From assembly GCF_000189635.1 (NCBI RefSeq), contig NW_002476172.1, forward strand, positions 80,168-144,167: a DNA stretch of 64,000 bases. The letters run 5' to 3'. Shown piece after piece: positions 63,746 through 64,000 of this stretch. Under the pieces are notes generated by a model. It searched no databases, was not told the DNA's origin, and saw nothing but the letters and a program-made list of their open reading frames with translations. Position numbers and translations under genes: made by a program. The first letter of the stretch is position 1, and every line of letters begins with the position of its first letter. The DNA is from Tetrahymena thermophila SB210 (lineage: Eukaryota; Ciliophora; Oligohymenophorea; Hymenostomatida; Tetrahymenidae).

Positions 63746-64000
63746 ACAGGATTTAATCAAGTAGCTCAACTCAGAAATTCATGAGCACATAAAATAATAA
63801 GTTCATTTAATTAATTAGTTATGAAATAAAAGCTTTAAAAATTTAATTAACCAAAATAGGACGAAGTTATTTCAAAGTAGAAATAAGAAATATAGAACCT
63901 TTAAGAAAAAATTAATTACTTATTAACTTTACAGGATTAATAAATAAATTAATAGCAAATTATTTAACCTTTTATTTAAAATCAATAAGCAAATTGTAAC
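63746..64000 (+). CDS. Gln-rich coiled-coil coding segment (partial; possible C-terminus of kinase)
   Basis: From 63821 the frame encodes MKQKLQKFNQPKQDEVISKQ and continues KQEIQNLQEKINYLLTL with many TAA/TAG Gln codons, strongly resembling the coiled-coil tails of ciliate kinases, and runs off the window end. This frame is the same as that of the kinase above but is separated from it by TGA at 63743 and TGA at 63782. Between these, a different frame (from ATG 63742) reads NRIQSSSSTQKFMSTQNNKF, which also looks coding. It is either a separate gene start, an unrecognised intron, or two compensating frameshifts. Confidence 0.55.

Noticed and set aside
1..64000. tRNA, rRNA, CRISPR array, bacterial promoters or telomeric repeats
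   Set aside because: No cloverleaf, no regular repeat-spacer pattern, and no runs of CCCCAA or TTGGGG were seen by eye; the genome is eukaryotic.

Overview
The window looks like nuclear DNA of a ciliate, most likely a Tetrahymena-type macronuclear (or macronuclear-destined) chromosome. The reasons are: very high A+T; long protein-like frames full of TAA and TAG, which only make sense if both encode glutamine and TGA is the sole stop; small AT-rich introns with GTAAA... donors and AG acceptors; and gene families typical of ciliates. No telomeric repeats, tRNA, rRNA, CRISPR or bacterial-type signals were found. Coordinates of spliced genes were built by eye and checked by phase: summed exon lengths are divisible by three.

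Left third (1-26.6 kb): four copies (A-D) of a two-transmembrane, ciliate-type protein family, all on the + strand: A (1-2158, 5' end outside the window), B (5611-9246), C (18683-22290) and D (22882-26516). The nine-exon structure is conserved and includes a 22-nt microexon. A and B are a recent segmental duplication that also shares 3' flank. B has lost the 3' splice site of its last intron and D has an early TGA. Between B and C lies a minus-strand array of 17 tiny in-phase exons, each encoding one leucine-rich repeat (10784-16413). One more intact LRR exon lies isolated, in the opposite orientation, between A and B (4022-4111).

Middle (28-41.5 kb): an eight-exon P4-type ATPase (lipid flippase family) with a long glutamine/asparagine-rich tail, a B-box-like/coiled-coil/WD40 protein, a small four-helix membrane protein on the minus strand, and a single-exon OsmC/Ohr-family protein.

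Right third (42-64 kb): mostly minus strand. Two large paralogous secreted/membrane proteins (42143-46150 and 57137-61156: signal peptide, beta-helix-like repeats, cysteine-rich region, multi-pass C-terminal domain) flank a multi-pass membrane protein (46913-49136) and a giant leucine-rich protein (about 49437-55329). A plus-strand protein kinase with a degenerate HRD motif (62195-63745) is followed by coding-like sequence that runs off the window. Functional links between these genes are not evident; the locus reads as tandem and dispersed family expansion, with the LRR exon array as its most unusual part.
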